From NCBI GenBank assembly GCA_048270425.1, contig JBLWSY010000001.1:558001-622000 (forward strand): a stretch of DNA of 64,000 bases, written 5' to 3'. The position numbers were made by a program, and so were the translations under genes. The notes under the pieces were generated by a model. That model made no database searches, was not told the DNA's origin, and was given only the letters and a program-made list of their open reading frames with translations. The DNA comes from Oceanospirillum sp048270425. GTDB taxonomy: Bacteria; Pseudomonadota; Gammaproteobacteria; Pseudomonadales; Halomonadaceae. Position 1 is the first letter of the stretch; every line of letters begins with the position of its first letter. Below are positions 17,708-26,319 of the stretch, one piece after another.

Positions 17708-18814
17708 ATGAATCAGGATGCTAACCTACAGGATATCTGTGCTCAACAGATTCAACACTGGCTGGATAACGGCCAGTCATTAAGCGAGATTACCGCGGCG
17801 GAACTGCACCAGGCTACTGAGTTGCCTTATACTCAGTGTCTTGAAGCCCTACGCAATTTCAGGCCTGCTAACGAAACGGCATTGCCAACGTCATCCTCCA
17901 TTCCGCCGCCACCGGCCGCGCTGCAGGAAATCTTTCGCCAAAGTCAGCAACAGATCTGGCAAACACTTTGGCAGGAACAACAGCTCGCACTTGATCAACT
18001 TCAGCAAACTTTTTCCCATGAGAAAAAACAGCTGTTGCAGACAGCAGATGAACGTCTGGCAATGATTGAAAAGCTGGAGCAGACGCTATCAGAAAAAGAT
18101 GCGGGGATCGCTGCGCAACAGAATAAATTCCAGGAGCAGCTGAGCCTTATTCAGGAACTGGAACAGCAAAACCTTGAACTTTCCCGTGAGCGTGATGAGC
18201 TTAGCCGGGGACTTGACCAGCTCGAACGCCAGCTGGATGAGAAAGTTCGCGATATTGCCCAGCTTGAGCAAACCCTTCAAGAGACACATGAAGAAGCCCG
18301 CCAGCAAGCAGAGAAGTCACGCGCCGAAATTCAGGAAGTCGAACAACTGGTTGCCGAACGATCTCACTACACTAAAAGCCAGGAGCAGGAAGTAATACGA
18401 CTTCAGCAACAGCTTGCAGATGCTGAAAAAGCTTACGCCAAACTTGAATTGCAACTGAGCAGCGAAAGAGCTGATAACGCCTGGAGTCGGGACCTGAGTA
18501 CAGAGCAAGCTCGGGAAATCAGCCAGCTTAGCCAGCAGTTAAAAGCGTATGAGCAGGAGATAAGCCTGCTGAAATCTCAGTTAAAAGCTGCAGATCAGAA
18601 AGCCAGCCAGCATCAGGAGGAACTGCGCAAAGAGCAGCAAATGTTGAATCAGGCATTAACACTTTCCGATGAACAGGCGAAAGAGATTAGCGAGCTGAGC
18701 CGTAAACTACACGCCGCTGAACAGGAATACCTGAGGGTAACGAACCTCTACCATGAAGCTAAAAAGCAGGGTGGGCAACTGCAGAAAGAGCTCAAAGGGA
18801 TGCTAGGCCGCTAA
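17708..18814 (+). CDS. Long coiled-coil protein, possibly KfrA-like DNA-binding
   Basis: A 368-residue protein, Gln/Glu/Lys/Leu-rich from residue 85 to the end, with heptad-like spacing typical of a continuous coiled coil. Residues 1-50 are different: LQDICAQQIQHWLDNG and SEITAAELHQATELPY suggest a small helical DNA-binding head like that of KfrA-type plasmid proteins. A Pro-rich joint (PPPPAAL) separates head and coil. No signal peptide or membrane segment is visible. AAGG lies eight bases before the ATG. It stands alone between the divergent nuclease gene and a convergent flavin-binding gene. The DNA-binding reading is an inference; a structural or chromosome-associated role would fit equally. 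Internal near-repeats (EISxLSxxLxAxEQE) occur at about residues 275-345. Confidence 0.8.
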   Translation: MNQDANLQDICAQQIQHWLDNGQSLSEITAAELHQATELPYTQCLEALRNFRPANETALPTSSSIPPPPAALQEIFRQSQQQIWQTLWQEQQLALDQLQQTFSHEKKQLLQTADERLAMIEKLEQTLSEKDAGIAAQQNKFQEQLSLIQELEQQNLELSRERDELSRGLDQLERQLDEKVRDIAQLEQTLQETHEEARQQAEKSRAEIQEVEQLVAERSHYTKSQEQEVIRLQQQLADAEKAYAKLELQLSSERADNAWSRDLSTEQAREISQLSQQLKAYEQEISLLKSQLKAADQKASQHQEELRKEQQMLNQALTLSDEQAKEISELSRKLHAAEQEYLRVTNLYHEAKKQGGQLQKELKGMLGR

Positions 18815-18880
18815 AATGCGGCCTTACAACCACCAAGGCCTGAAAGGTGATCCCAGGCTGCCAACAAATCAGATTAAAAC

Positions 18881-19675
18881 TCAGCAGATATCACAATCCG
18901 GTAGCACCGGTATGCTCAGTTGATCGGGCAGACTAGGGTTAGCGGTCTGCAATTCATCCTGCTCAGCAGGTGCCCAGCGCTGTTGGATTGGCAGCACTCC
19001 GGCCCATACCGGCCAATCGAGATCGTCCTCATCATCCACCACACCCTCAGCTCTTACCTTCATGGAAACTTCGTCCAGTTTCACTCTCATGATGCCGGTT
19101 GCTTTAGCTTCCTGCTCAGTTACCGGACGCAAGAGATCCCAACGACCCGGGCTTAGCTTTTCAACGAAAAGCTTAAAGTGACGCAGTTTCTCATCCGGAT
19201 CGGTCACCGCTTCCGGAACACCGTAGATCATGGCTGAGCGATAGTTTACCGAGTGATGGAAAGCGGAACGGGCCATCACAAGACCATCAAGGCTTGCCAG
19301 CGTAATACAGACTTTCTGTTCGCCTTTGCCACTACCGGCAATGTTCGCTGCTTTACTGTGGCCGTGCCAGTACAGGTAATCACCTTCACGCCAGTGGCAG
19401 GTAGGAATCACACGCACCTGGCCGTTAATCTGAAAGCCGACATAGCAGAGCAGAGACTGATCGATAAAGGCCAGCATAGCGTCACGATCATCCTGCGCGC
19501 GTTTAGGGCCACGCTTAACCCGGGTCAGTTCGGTTGCACTTAAGGTAAGGTCTGCTGAAACTGATGTGTGCGGGCAACCTGAAGCAGGCTTGTTTTCAGA
19601 AACAGGCCGAGCTTCTGAAACAGATTGTGATTCAGGAACAGTCTGGCTGTTTTCGGATGATACGTTCTGAGGCAT
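18881..19675 (-). CDS. PNPOx-like flavin-binding pyridoxamine oxidase family protein
   Basis: Residues ~50-240 fit the split-barrel FMN-binding fold of the pyridoxamine 5'-phosphate oxidase-like superfamily: LTRVKRGPKRAQ, then LLCYVGFQINGQVRVIPT, YLYWHGHSKAAN, and AFHHSVNYRSAMIYG. This is the NimA/FMN-flavin-binding subgroup rather than classical PdxH. The ATG at 19675 is preferred over the upstream frame start at 19711 because AGGAGA lies eight bases before it. The first ~45 residues are low-complexity (Ser/Glu/Pro repeats), an unusual extension. It is divergent from a MocR-family gene, a common pairing in which the MocR protein controls the flavin or PLP-related neighbour. Confidence 0.82.
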   Translation of the reverse strand: MPQNVSSENSQTVPESQSVSEARPVSENKPASGCPHTSVSADLTLSATELTRVKRGPKRAQDDRDAMLAFIDQSLLCYVGFQINGQVRVIPTCHWREGDYLYWHGHSKAANIAGSGKGEQKVCITLASLDGLVMARSAFHHSVNYRSAMIYGVPEAVTDPDEKLRHFKLFVEKLSPGRWDLLRPVTEQEAKATGIMRVKLDEVSMKVRAEGVVDDEDDLDWPVWAGVLPIQQRWAPAEQDELQTANPSLPDQLSIPVLPDCDIC

Positions 19676-19735
19676 GACATTTTCTCCTGTGGTGTCGTAA
19701 AGCCTGTGCAAACTTTAACGGCTACAGGTATGATC

Positions 19736-19760
19736 AAAAATATCCAGTTTTGATATTTTT
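19736..19760. promoter_or_regulatory. AT-rich inverted repeat between PNPOx-like and MocR genes (candidate operator)
   Basis: Arms AAAAATATC (19736-19744) and GATATTTTT (19752-19760) are perfect over 9 bp with a 7-base centre. The site lies in the 143-base divergent gap, 60 bases from both starts, where a MocR regulator would be expected to bind. The regulatory role is an inference. Confidence 0.5.
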
Positions 19761-19818
19761 TCGCAGTCCAGATTAGGGTCTGAGATTAAGGTCTGCTGCA
19801 TCCGTGGAAATACCTTTC

Positions 19819-21408
19819 ATGCGCAAAAAACGAAACATTGTCAGTAGCTTACAGTTTTTGCTTAATGATGGTGACGGCCCGCTTTACCAACAACTCTATC
19901 AGCAGATTTTTGAACATATCCGCCAAGGTCGGCTGCAGCCCTCTGATCGTCTGCCCGGCAGCCGTGCATTGGCAGAAAGTCTTGGGGTTTCCCGAAGCAC
20001 AGTGGTGAACAGCTACGAGCGCCTGATCGCCGAAGGGATACTGGTCAGCAAAAGCAAAAGCGGAATCTTTGTTGCTGAAGATGCCTTACTGCTATTGGAT
20101 CAGCTTAAAAGCACTGGCAGATCGGAAGAGGTGAGTGACGGTACAGGCCCGGAAATCACGGAAAAGCAGATATTACCGTTAAGCTTTAACTCCGGCATAG
20201 ACCCAGCAGCTTTTCCCCAACAGGCCTGGCTGAAAAGTATGCGCGCCAGCTGGCGTACCCCTGACCCCATGGTGCTGGGGGATAACTGCCCAACAGGGCT
20301 GCCTGCGCTCAAACAGGCGATTGCCGATTACCTGTATCAGCTACGGGGATTAAGGTGCCGACCGGAGCAGATTCTGATTACCGCAGGCAGCCGTGATGCA
20401 CTGACACTGATCCGTCACACATTGGAAAAGATCAGCCCCGGGGTAAATTGGCTGTGTGAAAATCCAACTTACCCGCCGATTCGCGAGCTTATCCGTAGCT
20501 GGAAACAGCCTCAACAGGCCCTTAGTCAGCTTGAAATCGACGAGGAGGGCTGTCTGCTGCCTGATCAGACAATCAGCCCGAATCACAGGAGATTGACCGC
20601 ATCAGTACTGACACCGAGCCGTCAGTATCCGATGGGAATGACGATGAGCAGCTCAAGGCGGCAAGAATGGCTGAGTTATCTGCAGCAGGAGCAGGGCTGG
20701 CTGATCGAGGATGATTACGACAATGAGTTCCACTACAACGGTAAAAGCGGCATTCCCCTGATGCAGGCGGACCGTAGCGGGCGGGTTCTCTTTGCCGGAA
20801 GTTTTTCCAAGGTGCTGTTCAGAGGGTTAAGGTTGGGCTTTATTGTCGCCTCTCAGGAGCTGTACCCGAAACTGCATCAAAGCCGGATTGAGCTGGGCGC
20901 ATCCGCAGCGTTACCGATGCAACCGGTAGTAGCCGAGTTTATGCAAAATGGTGAATTTGCCCGCCATATCAACCGAATGCGCAGGCATTACCGGCAAAAA
21001 CGCGACTATCTGCTCAATCTTTGTCAACAGAAGCTGAACCCCTGGTTTGAGTGGCAGCAACCGCAGGGAGGCATGCATCTGCTGATTTTCCTGAAACCCA
21101 GCTTGCTGGCCGAATCTCAGACGAATGATCAGGCGCTGGATCTGATAATTGCACAGGCGATGCGCCAGCAGAATATTCGTATGCACTTGATATCCGACCA
21201 CTACGGTCACAATCATGATTGGCGTGATGACCAAACGGGAAAACAGGCCAATTCCCATGAAGAAATAGGGGATGTGCCGCAGGGTTTTGTACTCGGATTT
21301 ACCGGGCCGGATAATCAGACTCTGCAATTTATGATCGAAACACTTGCCGAAACGGTTACTGATTTTTTTCTGACCGATTCAATTAAATTGCGTTACCCCG
21401 CCCGTTAA
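19819..21408 (+). CDS. MocR/PdxR-type transcriptional regulator
   Basis: GntR winged helix at residues ~20-85 (HIRQGRLQPSDRLPGSRALAE, GVSRSTVVNSYERL) fused to an aminotransferase-like domain. The PLP lysine is K331 in AGSFSKVLFRGLRLG when counted from the ATG at 19819, and the PLP-pocket motifs TPSRQYPMG and IEDDYDNEF are intact. A GTG at 19804 is an alternative start five residues earlier; neither has a strong ribosome binding site. Being divergent from the flavin-binding gene, it likely controls that gene and itself through the inverted repeat at 19736-19760. PdxR-type control of vitamin B6 metabolism is one option but no pdx gene is nearby. Confidence 0.9.
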   Translation: MRKKRNIVSSLQFLLNDGDGPLYQQLYQQIFEHIRQGRLQPSDRLPGSRALAESLGVSRSTVVNSYERLIAEGILVSKSKSGIFVAEDALLLLDQLKSTGRSEEVSDGTGPEITEKQILPLSFNSGIDPAAFPQQAWLKSMRASWRTPDPMVLGDNCPTGLPALKQAIADYLYQLRGLRCRPEQILITAGSRDALTLIRHTLEKISPGVNWLCENPTYPPIRELIRSWKQPQQALSQLEIDEEGCLLPDQTISPNHRRLTASVLTPSRQYPMGMTMSSSRRQEWLSYLQQEQGWLIEDDYDNEFHYNGKSGIPLMQADRSGRVLFAGSFSKVLFRGLRLGFIVASQELYPKLHQSRIELGASAALPMQPVVAEFMQNGEFARHINRMRRHYRQKRDYLLNLCQQKLNPWFEWQQPQGGMHLLIFLKPSLLAESQTNDQALDLIIAQAMRQQNIRMHLISDHYGHNHDWRDDQTGKQANSHEEIGDVPQGFVLGFTGPDNQTLQFMIETLAETVTDFFLTDSIKLRYPAR

Positions 21409-21478
21409 GCCAAAGACAAATCAGGATGTTTAACAGGCGAAACTGTAGCCGAACTTATTTAAACACCAGGAACGCTCA

Positions 21479-22192
21479 TTAGGGCAGATCGAACACCAGG
21501 GCAAGCACCTGAGATTCTCCGCCATTAATCAGTTCAAGACCCGATTCCTCACTGATCATGGCGCCATCTCCCTGAATCAGCTTTTGAAACTCATCATGTC
21601 CCGCAACCCGAATCAGCAGCTCACCTTCGACCAGATGTATAAAGAGATTGCGCCCCGGTTTTATATCAAGACTTTGCTTGGAATGTGCGCCCAGCACCAG
21701 CTGCAATAGTTGCGCATCCTGTTTGATCAACAGGCTGCCTTTCTCGCCATCCGGTGAAGCGATCAGGGTCATCCCCTCAGCTTTGCCAAAGTCTTTTTGC
21801 TGATAGGAAGGCTTACCACCGGTACTGTTAGGGCGAATCCAGATCTGCAGAAAGCGCAGTTCATCTTTTTGCGAACCGTTAAACTCGCTGTGATAGATAC
21901 CGCTGCCAGCAGACATCAGCTGAAACTCTCCGGCGGGCAGACGCTGACTGTGACCTTCACTGTCCTTGTGCTCGATAATGCCTTCTGTCACATAGCTGAT
22001 AATCTCCATATCCCGGTGACCGTGGGTCTCAAAACCGGCACCGGGGGCGACACGATCATCATTAATCACTCTGAGTGCTGAAAATCCCATATGGCGTGCA
22101 TCGTAATAACTGCCAAATGAGAAGGTGTGCTGGCTATCAAGCCAGCCAAAGTTAGCTTTGCCGCGCTCATCGGCATGACGAATCTGAATCAT
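21479..22192 (-). CDS. Pirin family bicupin protein (YhhW-like, quercetinase type)
   Basis: A 237-residue bicupin with the pirin hallmarks: FSFGSYYDARHMGF near residue 25 and the metal-binding cupin motif GFETHGHRDMEIISYV (two His) at about 55-70. IYHSEFNGS supplies the later His/Glu ligands at about 101-103. YhhW and related pirins carry a single metal in the N-terminal cupin and can oxidise quercetin; physiological role is uncertain. It is a single gene on the minus strand, convergent with the MocR gene, and preceded upstream by the terminator of the EamA transporter gene. Confidence 0.92.
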   Translation of the reverse strand: MIQIRHADERGKANFGWLDSQHTFSFGSYYDARHMGFSALRVINDDRVAPGAGFETHGHRDMEIISYVTEGIIEHKDSEGHSQRLPAGEFQLMSAGSGIYHSEFNGSQKDELRFLQIWIRPNSTGGKPSYQQKDFGKAEGMTLIASPDGEKGSLLIKQDAQLLQLVLGAHSKQSLDIKPGRNLFIHLVEGELLIRVAGHDEFQKLIQGDGAMISEESGLELINGGESQVLALVFDLP

Positions 22193-22352
22193 AGTGACCT
22201 CCGACTGCTTGAGCCTTTCCGATGTTGTCTGTTGATATTCTCGGGTTCATCGTGAAAGTTTAAAAAGCAGATATGTTGAATTAGAGCTACTATAAATCGA
22301 CAATAACGAACATTAAATCGCTTATAATCGGGTTTATTATTCTATAAATACG

Positions 22353-22378
22353 AAAAAACCCCTACCGGGGTAGAGGTT
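22353..22378 (-). terminator. Rho-independent terminator of the EamA transporter gene
   Basis: Read on the minus strand, ACCTCTA pairs with TAGGGGT (one G-U pair) around a C/G-rich loop and runs into six T. It lies about 35 bases after the transporter stop codon and insulates the downstream pirin gene. Confidence 0.8.
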
Positions 22379-22414
22379 CTGTTTTCAATCAGGAGGTCAT
22401 GGGGCATAAGTCAA

Positions 22415-23344
22415 TCAGACTTGTGTGGCCGTTTTCCGGAAAACCCTGGCGAGCAAATCAGAGGCATTGACCAGGAGAATACCAGTAATAATCAGACCTG
22501 CACCGATCAGAAAGTTTGCTTCAATGGTTTCACCCAAAATCCAGGCACCTAACAACACTCCAAACATAGGGGTCAGGAATGAGAGCGTCCCCAGCTGTGA
22601 AGCCTTGTATTGAGTCAACAGCCAAAACCAGAGCAAAAAGCTCATAAAGGCAACAACAACGCCGTTAAAAGCAAGACTCAGTATTGCAGGAAGGGTCGGG
22701 GTAAAATAGGCCTGATCCGCATAAATAGCCCAAGCCACAAGAATAATAAAGGCCCCCATAAGCTGGTAAAGCAGGGTTTCTTTAGCAGGCAGATTCGACA
22801 AACCCGTAGAGCGAACCACAACGGTGGTCAGCCCCCAGGCTGCGCCAGCACACAGCGCCAGAAAATCGCCCCAGAGTACATCGCCATTGATCTCCTGTGC
22901 ATTCCCCTGACCGAGAAAAGAGATCACGATGCCAATGAAAGCCATAAAGATACCCAGCCACTGCAGCGCAGACATACGTTCCCCAGCCACTTTCCAATGC
23001 AAACCAATCGCCGCAAAAATGGGGGAGGTATAGAGGAAAACTGCCGCATGGCCCGCAGAGGTATAGTTCAGCGATTCCCCCAGCATCAGGTATTCCAGAG
23101 CAAACAGGGTACCGATAGCCATCGCCGGAATACGATTCTCAGCTGACAGTCGAATCCCCTGACGATGGTAGATCATCAACATAGCGATCAGTACGGCCGC
23201 GATGCCGGAGCGTAAAGCGATCTGAAACACAGGGGGAAGATCCGTTGCTACCGCTTTCAGCAATACTTGCTGAAAAGCCATCACCAAACAGAAGCCAATC
23301 ATCAGGCTGAAAGCAAAGAAATCCATCGATTTACGGGAACCCAT
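22415..23344 (-). CDS. EamA-family (DMT) membrane transporter
   Basis: A 309-residue inner-membrane protein with ten hydrophobic segments arranged as two EamA repeats of five, the usual architecture of drug/metabolite exporters such as RhaT and YdcZ-like proteins. LGESLNYTSAGHAAVFLYTSPIF at the end of the first repeat region is a recognisable family stretch (quoted only in part elsewhere), and WGLTTVVVRST starts the second. Substrate is unknown; many relatives export amino acids or related metabolites. It is divergent from an AraC-type regulator 138 bases away, which probably controls it. Confidence 0.9.
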   Translation of the reverse strand: MGSRKSMDFFAFSLMIGFCLVMAFQQVLLKAVATDLPPVFQIALRSGIAAVLIAMLMIYHRQGIRLSAENRIPAMAIGTLFALEYLMLGESLNYTSAGHAAVFLYTSPIFAAIGLHWKVAGERMSALQWLGIFMAFIGIVISFLGQGNAQEINGDVLWGDFLALCAGAAWGLTTVVVRSTGLSNLPAKETLLYQLMGAFIILVAWAIYADQAYFTPTLPAILSLAFNGVVVAFMSFLLWFWLLTQYKASQLGTLSFLTPMFGVLLGAWILGETIEANFLIGAGLIITGILLVNASDLLARVFRKTATQV

Positions 23345-23436
23345 AATAGCTTACTCACTTATAACGAACATAGGAGGTCTCTTACTCAGAAAGGGGACCA
23401 GACCAAAAGATGCATTATGATTTGTCTGATAAAATA

Positions 23437-23465
23437 GATATAGCGAAAATAAGACACACTATATC
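23437..23465. promoter_or_regulatory. Inverted repeat between EamA and AraC genes (candidate operator)
   Basis: Arms GATATAG (23437-23443) and CTATATC (23459-23465), centre-to-centre 22 bases, i.e. two helical turns. It lies in the divergent gap immediately upstream of the AraC gene. A dimeric AraC-type regulator could bind it; this is inferred from position and symmetry. Confidence 0.45.
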
Positions 23466-23482
23466 GTAGAGTGGTCACTCCA

Positions 23483-24322
23483 ATGAAAAATCAGCCCTTT
23501 ATCCATAAACCAATCCACTTTAAGCATCTCCCGGAACCCATTCTGTATCTGGAGCGCACCATGCCGTCTGATACGGTTTACCCCTCCCACCAACATCACT
23601 GGGGCGAGTTTGTATATTCCTTTACTGGTGTACTGGAGCTGAATGGTGCCGGTCAGGTATTTCGCGTGCCATCAAGCTACGCCCTGTGGTTACCGCCGAA
23701 AACTGAGCATCACGGACTGAATCGACACGAATCTTTCCATTGCTCACTGTATATCGAGCAAAACCTATCTACACGCTTACCCGACAGACCCTGCGCTCTT
23801 ATCATGACACCTTTGATTCGTGAGATGCTCAATCACCTTAAATCCAGACCTCCGGTATCGCCCTACTCAGAAACCGAGAGCCGGTTTATTCAGGTCATTT
23901 TTGATCTTCTGACCCAGGCTGCCAGTACGGGCAGCTACCTGCCTCATTCCACCGATCCGCTGTTAATCCGGCTACTAAGGATTTTCGAAGAGAACCCAGC
24001 CATTCAGACCTCACTAAAGGAGCTTGCCGAACAACTCGGCACCACAGAACGCACTCTGGCCCGCAAAGCCCAACGGGATTTAGGGATATCTCTTGCCGAA
24101 TGGAGACAGCGCCTACGTGTGGTGAGAGCTATGCCTATGCTGGAAGATGGCGATAAGGTGGAGAGTATTGCGCTGGAGCTGGGCTACAGCACGTCATCAG
24201 CCTTTATTGCCATGTTTAAAAAAATGATGGGCGTTACGCCAGACGAATATCGTCGCGGTATTGGGCAGGGTCTATCGCAGGGTTCCGGGGATGTCACTAA
24301 TAAGGTATCAGCCAAAAAATAA
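23483..24322 (+). CDS. AraC-family transcriptional regulator with cupin sensor
   Basis: The N-terminal cupin (about residues 15-110) has YPSHQHHWGEFVY and the LWLPPKTEHHG motif seen in AraC regulators of the YdeC/CupR type. The C-terminal AraC DNA-binding domain (about 165-265) has two helix-turn-helix units: LKELAEQLGTTERTLAR and VESIALELGYSTSSAFI, then FKKMMGVTPDEYRR. Start chosen at the ATG 23483; a GTG four codons upstream (23471) is possible and neither has a convincing ribosome binding site. Divergence from the EamA exporter suggests it induces that exporter in response to a small ligand. Confidence 0.92.
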   Translation: MKNQPFIHKPIHFKHLPEPILYLERTMPSDTVYPSHQHHWGEFVYSFTGVLELNGAGQVFRVPSSYALWLPPKTEHHGLNRHESFHCSLYIEQNLSTRLPDRPCALIMTPLIREMLNHLKSRPPVSPYSETESRFIQVIFDLLTQAASTGSYLPHSTDPLLIRLLRIFEENPAIQTSLKELAEQLGTTERTLARKAQRDLGISLAEWRQRLRVVRAMPMLEDGDKVESIALELGYSTSSAFIAMFKKMMGVTPDEYRRGIGQGLSQGSGDVTNKVSAKK

Positions 24323-24376
24323 CGCTGCAGGGACTACTTGGTAATGCGATTAATTCTCAACTATTCACTTTCACTA

Positions 24377-24408
24377 TTGATATAGATTATCATTTACGCC
24401 TGATAATA
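24377..24408 (+). promoter_or_regulatory. Fur-box-overlapped promoter of the siderophore operon
   Basis: GATATAGATTATCATTTAC (24379-24397) agrees at 14 of 19 positions with the Fur consensus GATAATGATAATCATTATC. It overlaps a plausible -35 TTGATA (24377-24382), with a -10-like TGATAA/GATAAT at 24401-24407. A transcript would begin at about 24413, which makes the most upstream ATG at 24414 leaderless and favours an internal start for the first gene. Confidence 0.7.
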
Positions 24409-24413
24409 ATTTC

Positions 24414-25385
24414 ATGACATCTCACACGGGGATGATTGGGCGCAAAATGAACTGCAGAGCACATCACAGCATCGCGGAACCGGTAAACTCAGAATCCGCA
24501 CGCAAGAAACGCTCAGAAGCGGAACGGGAGCGATCCATACAGGGGCTTCAGCAGCTTATCCGTCACTACCTGCCCAGCATGACGCTTGATCTCCAGCCAG
24601 CTTCCGACAAGGAACTAACGGCAACGGAGGCAAACCACAAACTCATCGGCCAGCTTTATCAGGCTATTCAGCAATCGGAGCCCGATGCAGGCCGTTTCTA
24701 CTGGAGTGCTCAGTGCTGGAATATGCTGTGCTGGCAGCCAATTATTCTAAGCGTCGTTTCAGCCAGCCAATTCAGGCTGATTACTGATGTGAATCAGATG
24801 GGCCAGAGAGTTCAGGGCGCTGGGGTCGCAGGCCTGTCCATTCCCCATAGCGCATTCGCCATAGCACCTGACTCTGGTACAGAGCATTCCGATGAAGTGC
24901 ATAAAGATCTGACTCTGATACGCGCCAGCGGATCAAAGCTCAAAGCGCTGCTCGAAAACCTATTGGCTCAAACTACCGAACACTTCCCCCTCAATCACAA
25001 TCTGGCCAGACGCCTTTTTGCCGACCGCATTCTGAGCACGCTTTTGCTTCTCCAGCGCCTTAATAATCAGGGTGATTTTAATGAGTCCAGCAATCAGCAC
25101 ACTGAAGCTCTGGCGCGGCAATGGCTTGAAGCAACAGGGCTTCAGGAGGCAAGCGGTTTGATGCGGATCGACTTTCACTCGAATAAAGCCGCCGATGCAA
25201 ACGCTGACACCAACACCAACACCAACACCAACAATCAGGGCATAGAGCGCCTCGCTCTGAACAGGAAAGGATGCTGCCAGCATTTCCGTAAAAGTGATGG
25301 CAAGGTCTGCGCCAGCTGCCCGAAAAATAAGATGCCGGAGCGTATTCAGCTCATTCAGCAAAGCTGGCGGGAAGCGGCCGGTTAG
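24414..25385 (+). CDS. FhuF-like siderophore ferric reductase
   Basis: A 323-residue (maximum) cytoplasmic protein. The C-terminal motif GCCQHFRK followed by VCASCP gives the CC-x(n)-C-x2-C cysteine set that holds the unusual [2Fe-2S] cluster of FhuF reductases, which release iron from imported ferric siderophores. The middle region (WSAQCWNMLCWQPIILSV) also fits the family. Alternative starts are 24414, 24432 and 24447; the promoter position makes 24432 or 24447 more likely. It heads an operon with ABC transporter genes. A hexanucleotide repeat encodes a Thr-Asn run at about residues 266-274, just before the cluster-binding tail. Confidence 0.85.
   Translation: MTSHTGMIGRKMNCRAHHSIAEPVNSESARKKRSEAERERSIQGLQQLIRHYLPSMTLDLQPASDKELTATEANHKLIGQLYQAIQQSEPDAGRFYWSAQCWNMLCWQPIILSVVSASQFRLITDVNQMGQRVQGAGVAGLSIPHSAFAIAPDSGTEHSDEVHKDLTLIRASGSKLKALLENLLAQTTEHFPLNHNLARRLFADRILSTLLLLQRLNNQGDFNESSNQHTEALARQWLEATGLQEASGLMRIDFHSNKAADANADTNTNTNTNNQGIERLALNRKGCCQHFRKSDGKVCASCPKNKMPERIQLIQQSWREAAG
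25207..25233 (+). repeat. Hexanucleotide tandem repeat ACACCA, 4.5 copies, inside the reductase gene
   Basis: Four and a half perfect copies of a 6-bp unit encode an alternating Thr-Asn run. Copy changes would keep the reading frame. Confidence 0.9.
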
Positions 25386-25494
25386 ATAAACCACCGCTAA
25401 AACATCAGATCGCGACGCCATTAGCGATTCATTCAATACCGCGTTAACGACATCAACCAATACAACGACTATTTAAAGACAGGCAGGAAGAAGC

Positions 25495-26259
25495 ATGTTG
25501 CACCTGAAGGATATCCGGGTTGAGCGGCAGGGGAGAACCATCCTTGCCATTGACGATCTGGCCCTTAACGAAAACGAAATCACCGTCATTCTCGGGCATA
25601 ACGGTTCGGGTAAATCAACCCTGATGAAGCTTCTGGCCCGTCAGATCGGCCCGGATCAGGGCCAGATCCTGTTTGATGGAGCGCCGTTACAGACGATGAG
25701 CCAGAAGAAACTGGCCCGAAATATCGCTTACCTGCCACAACATCTGCCGGTTGCCGACGGACTCAATGTCAGAGAGCTGGTTCGGTTGGGACGTTTTCCC
25801 TGGCGAGGCCTGCTGGGTCGCTGGCAAAGTGATGATGAACACATTATTGATCAGGCGATTTCAGATACCGATCTTGATGCTTATCAGGGCAATACTGTCG
25901 ATCAGATGTCCGGTGGCGAACGTCAAAGAGCTTGGATCGCCATGCTACTGGCTCAGCAAACGCCTTATATGCTGCTGGATGAGCCTACCTCTGCACTGGA
26001 TCTGTCCCACCAATACGCGCTGATGAGCCTGCTTTACCGGCTAAACCGGGCAACTGGCCGGGGCGTGGTGATTATTCTGCATGATATTAATCTGGCAGCA
26101 CGTTTTGCCGACCGTATTCTGGCGCTGAAGCAAGGAGTTGTCATTTTCGACGATAAGCCTCAGGCACTGATGAACAGCGAAAGTCTGACTGCCCTTTACG
26201 ATCTGCCGATTCAGACTCTTCAGCATCCTCAGGGGCACGAAGTCGCCATTGTTGCGTAG
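25495..26259 (+). CDS. fhuC-like: Ferric siderophore ABC transporter ATP-binding protein
   Basis: A 254-residue ABC ATPase of the FhuC/FecE type: Walker A GHNGSGKST, Q-loop YLPQHLP, signature MSGGERQRAW, Walker B MLLDEPTSALD and switch His in ILHDINLAARF. It powers import of ferric siderophores through the double permease encoded at 27282. AGGAAGAAG precedes the ATG. It follows the reductase gene by 109 bases and has no separate Fur box, so it is probably in the same transcript. Confidence 0.93.
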   Translation: MLHLKDIRVERQGRTILAIDDLALNENEITVILGHNGSGKSTLMKLLARQIGPDQGQILFDGAPLQTMSQKKLARNIAYLPQHLPVADGLNVRELVRLGRFPWRGLLGRWQSDDEHIIDQAISDTDLDAYQGNTVDQMSGGERQRAWIAMLLAQQTPYMLLDEPTSALDLSHQYALMSLLYRLNRATGRGVVIILHDINLAARFADRILALKQGVVIFDDKPQALMNSESLTALYDLPIQTLQHPQGHEVAIVA

Positions 26260-26319
26260 CCTTCTAAAAACTCTAAAAAACTGAAAAACCCGGAACTTCC
26301 ATGAAAGCACGAGTAAATC

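Noticed and set aside
22610..23146. 178-codon plus-strand frame opposite the EamA transporter gene
   Set aside because: Lies wholly antisense to a clear ten-helix membrane protein gene; its basic, low-hydrophobic sequence is the usual mirror image of membrane codons.
25207..25233. CRISPR-like or minisatellite array
   Set aside because: The repeat is a 6-bp simple repeat within a coding sequence without spacers; no CRISPR array or cas gene is present in the window.
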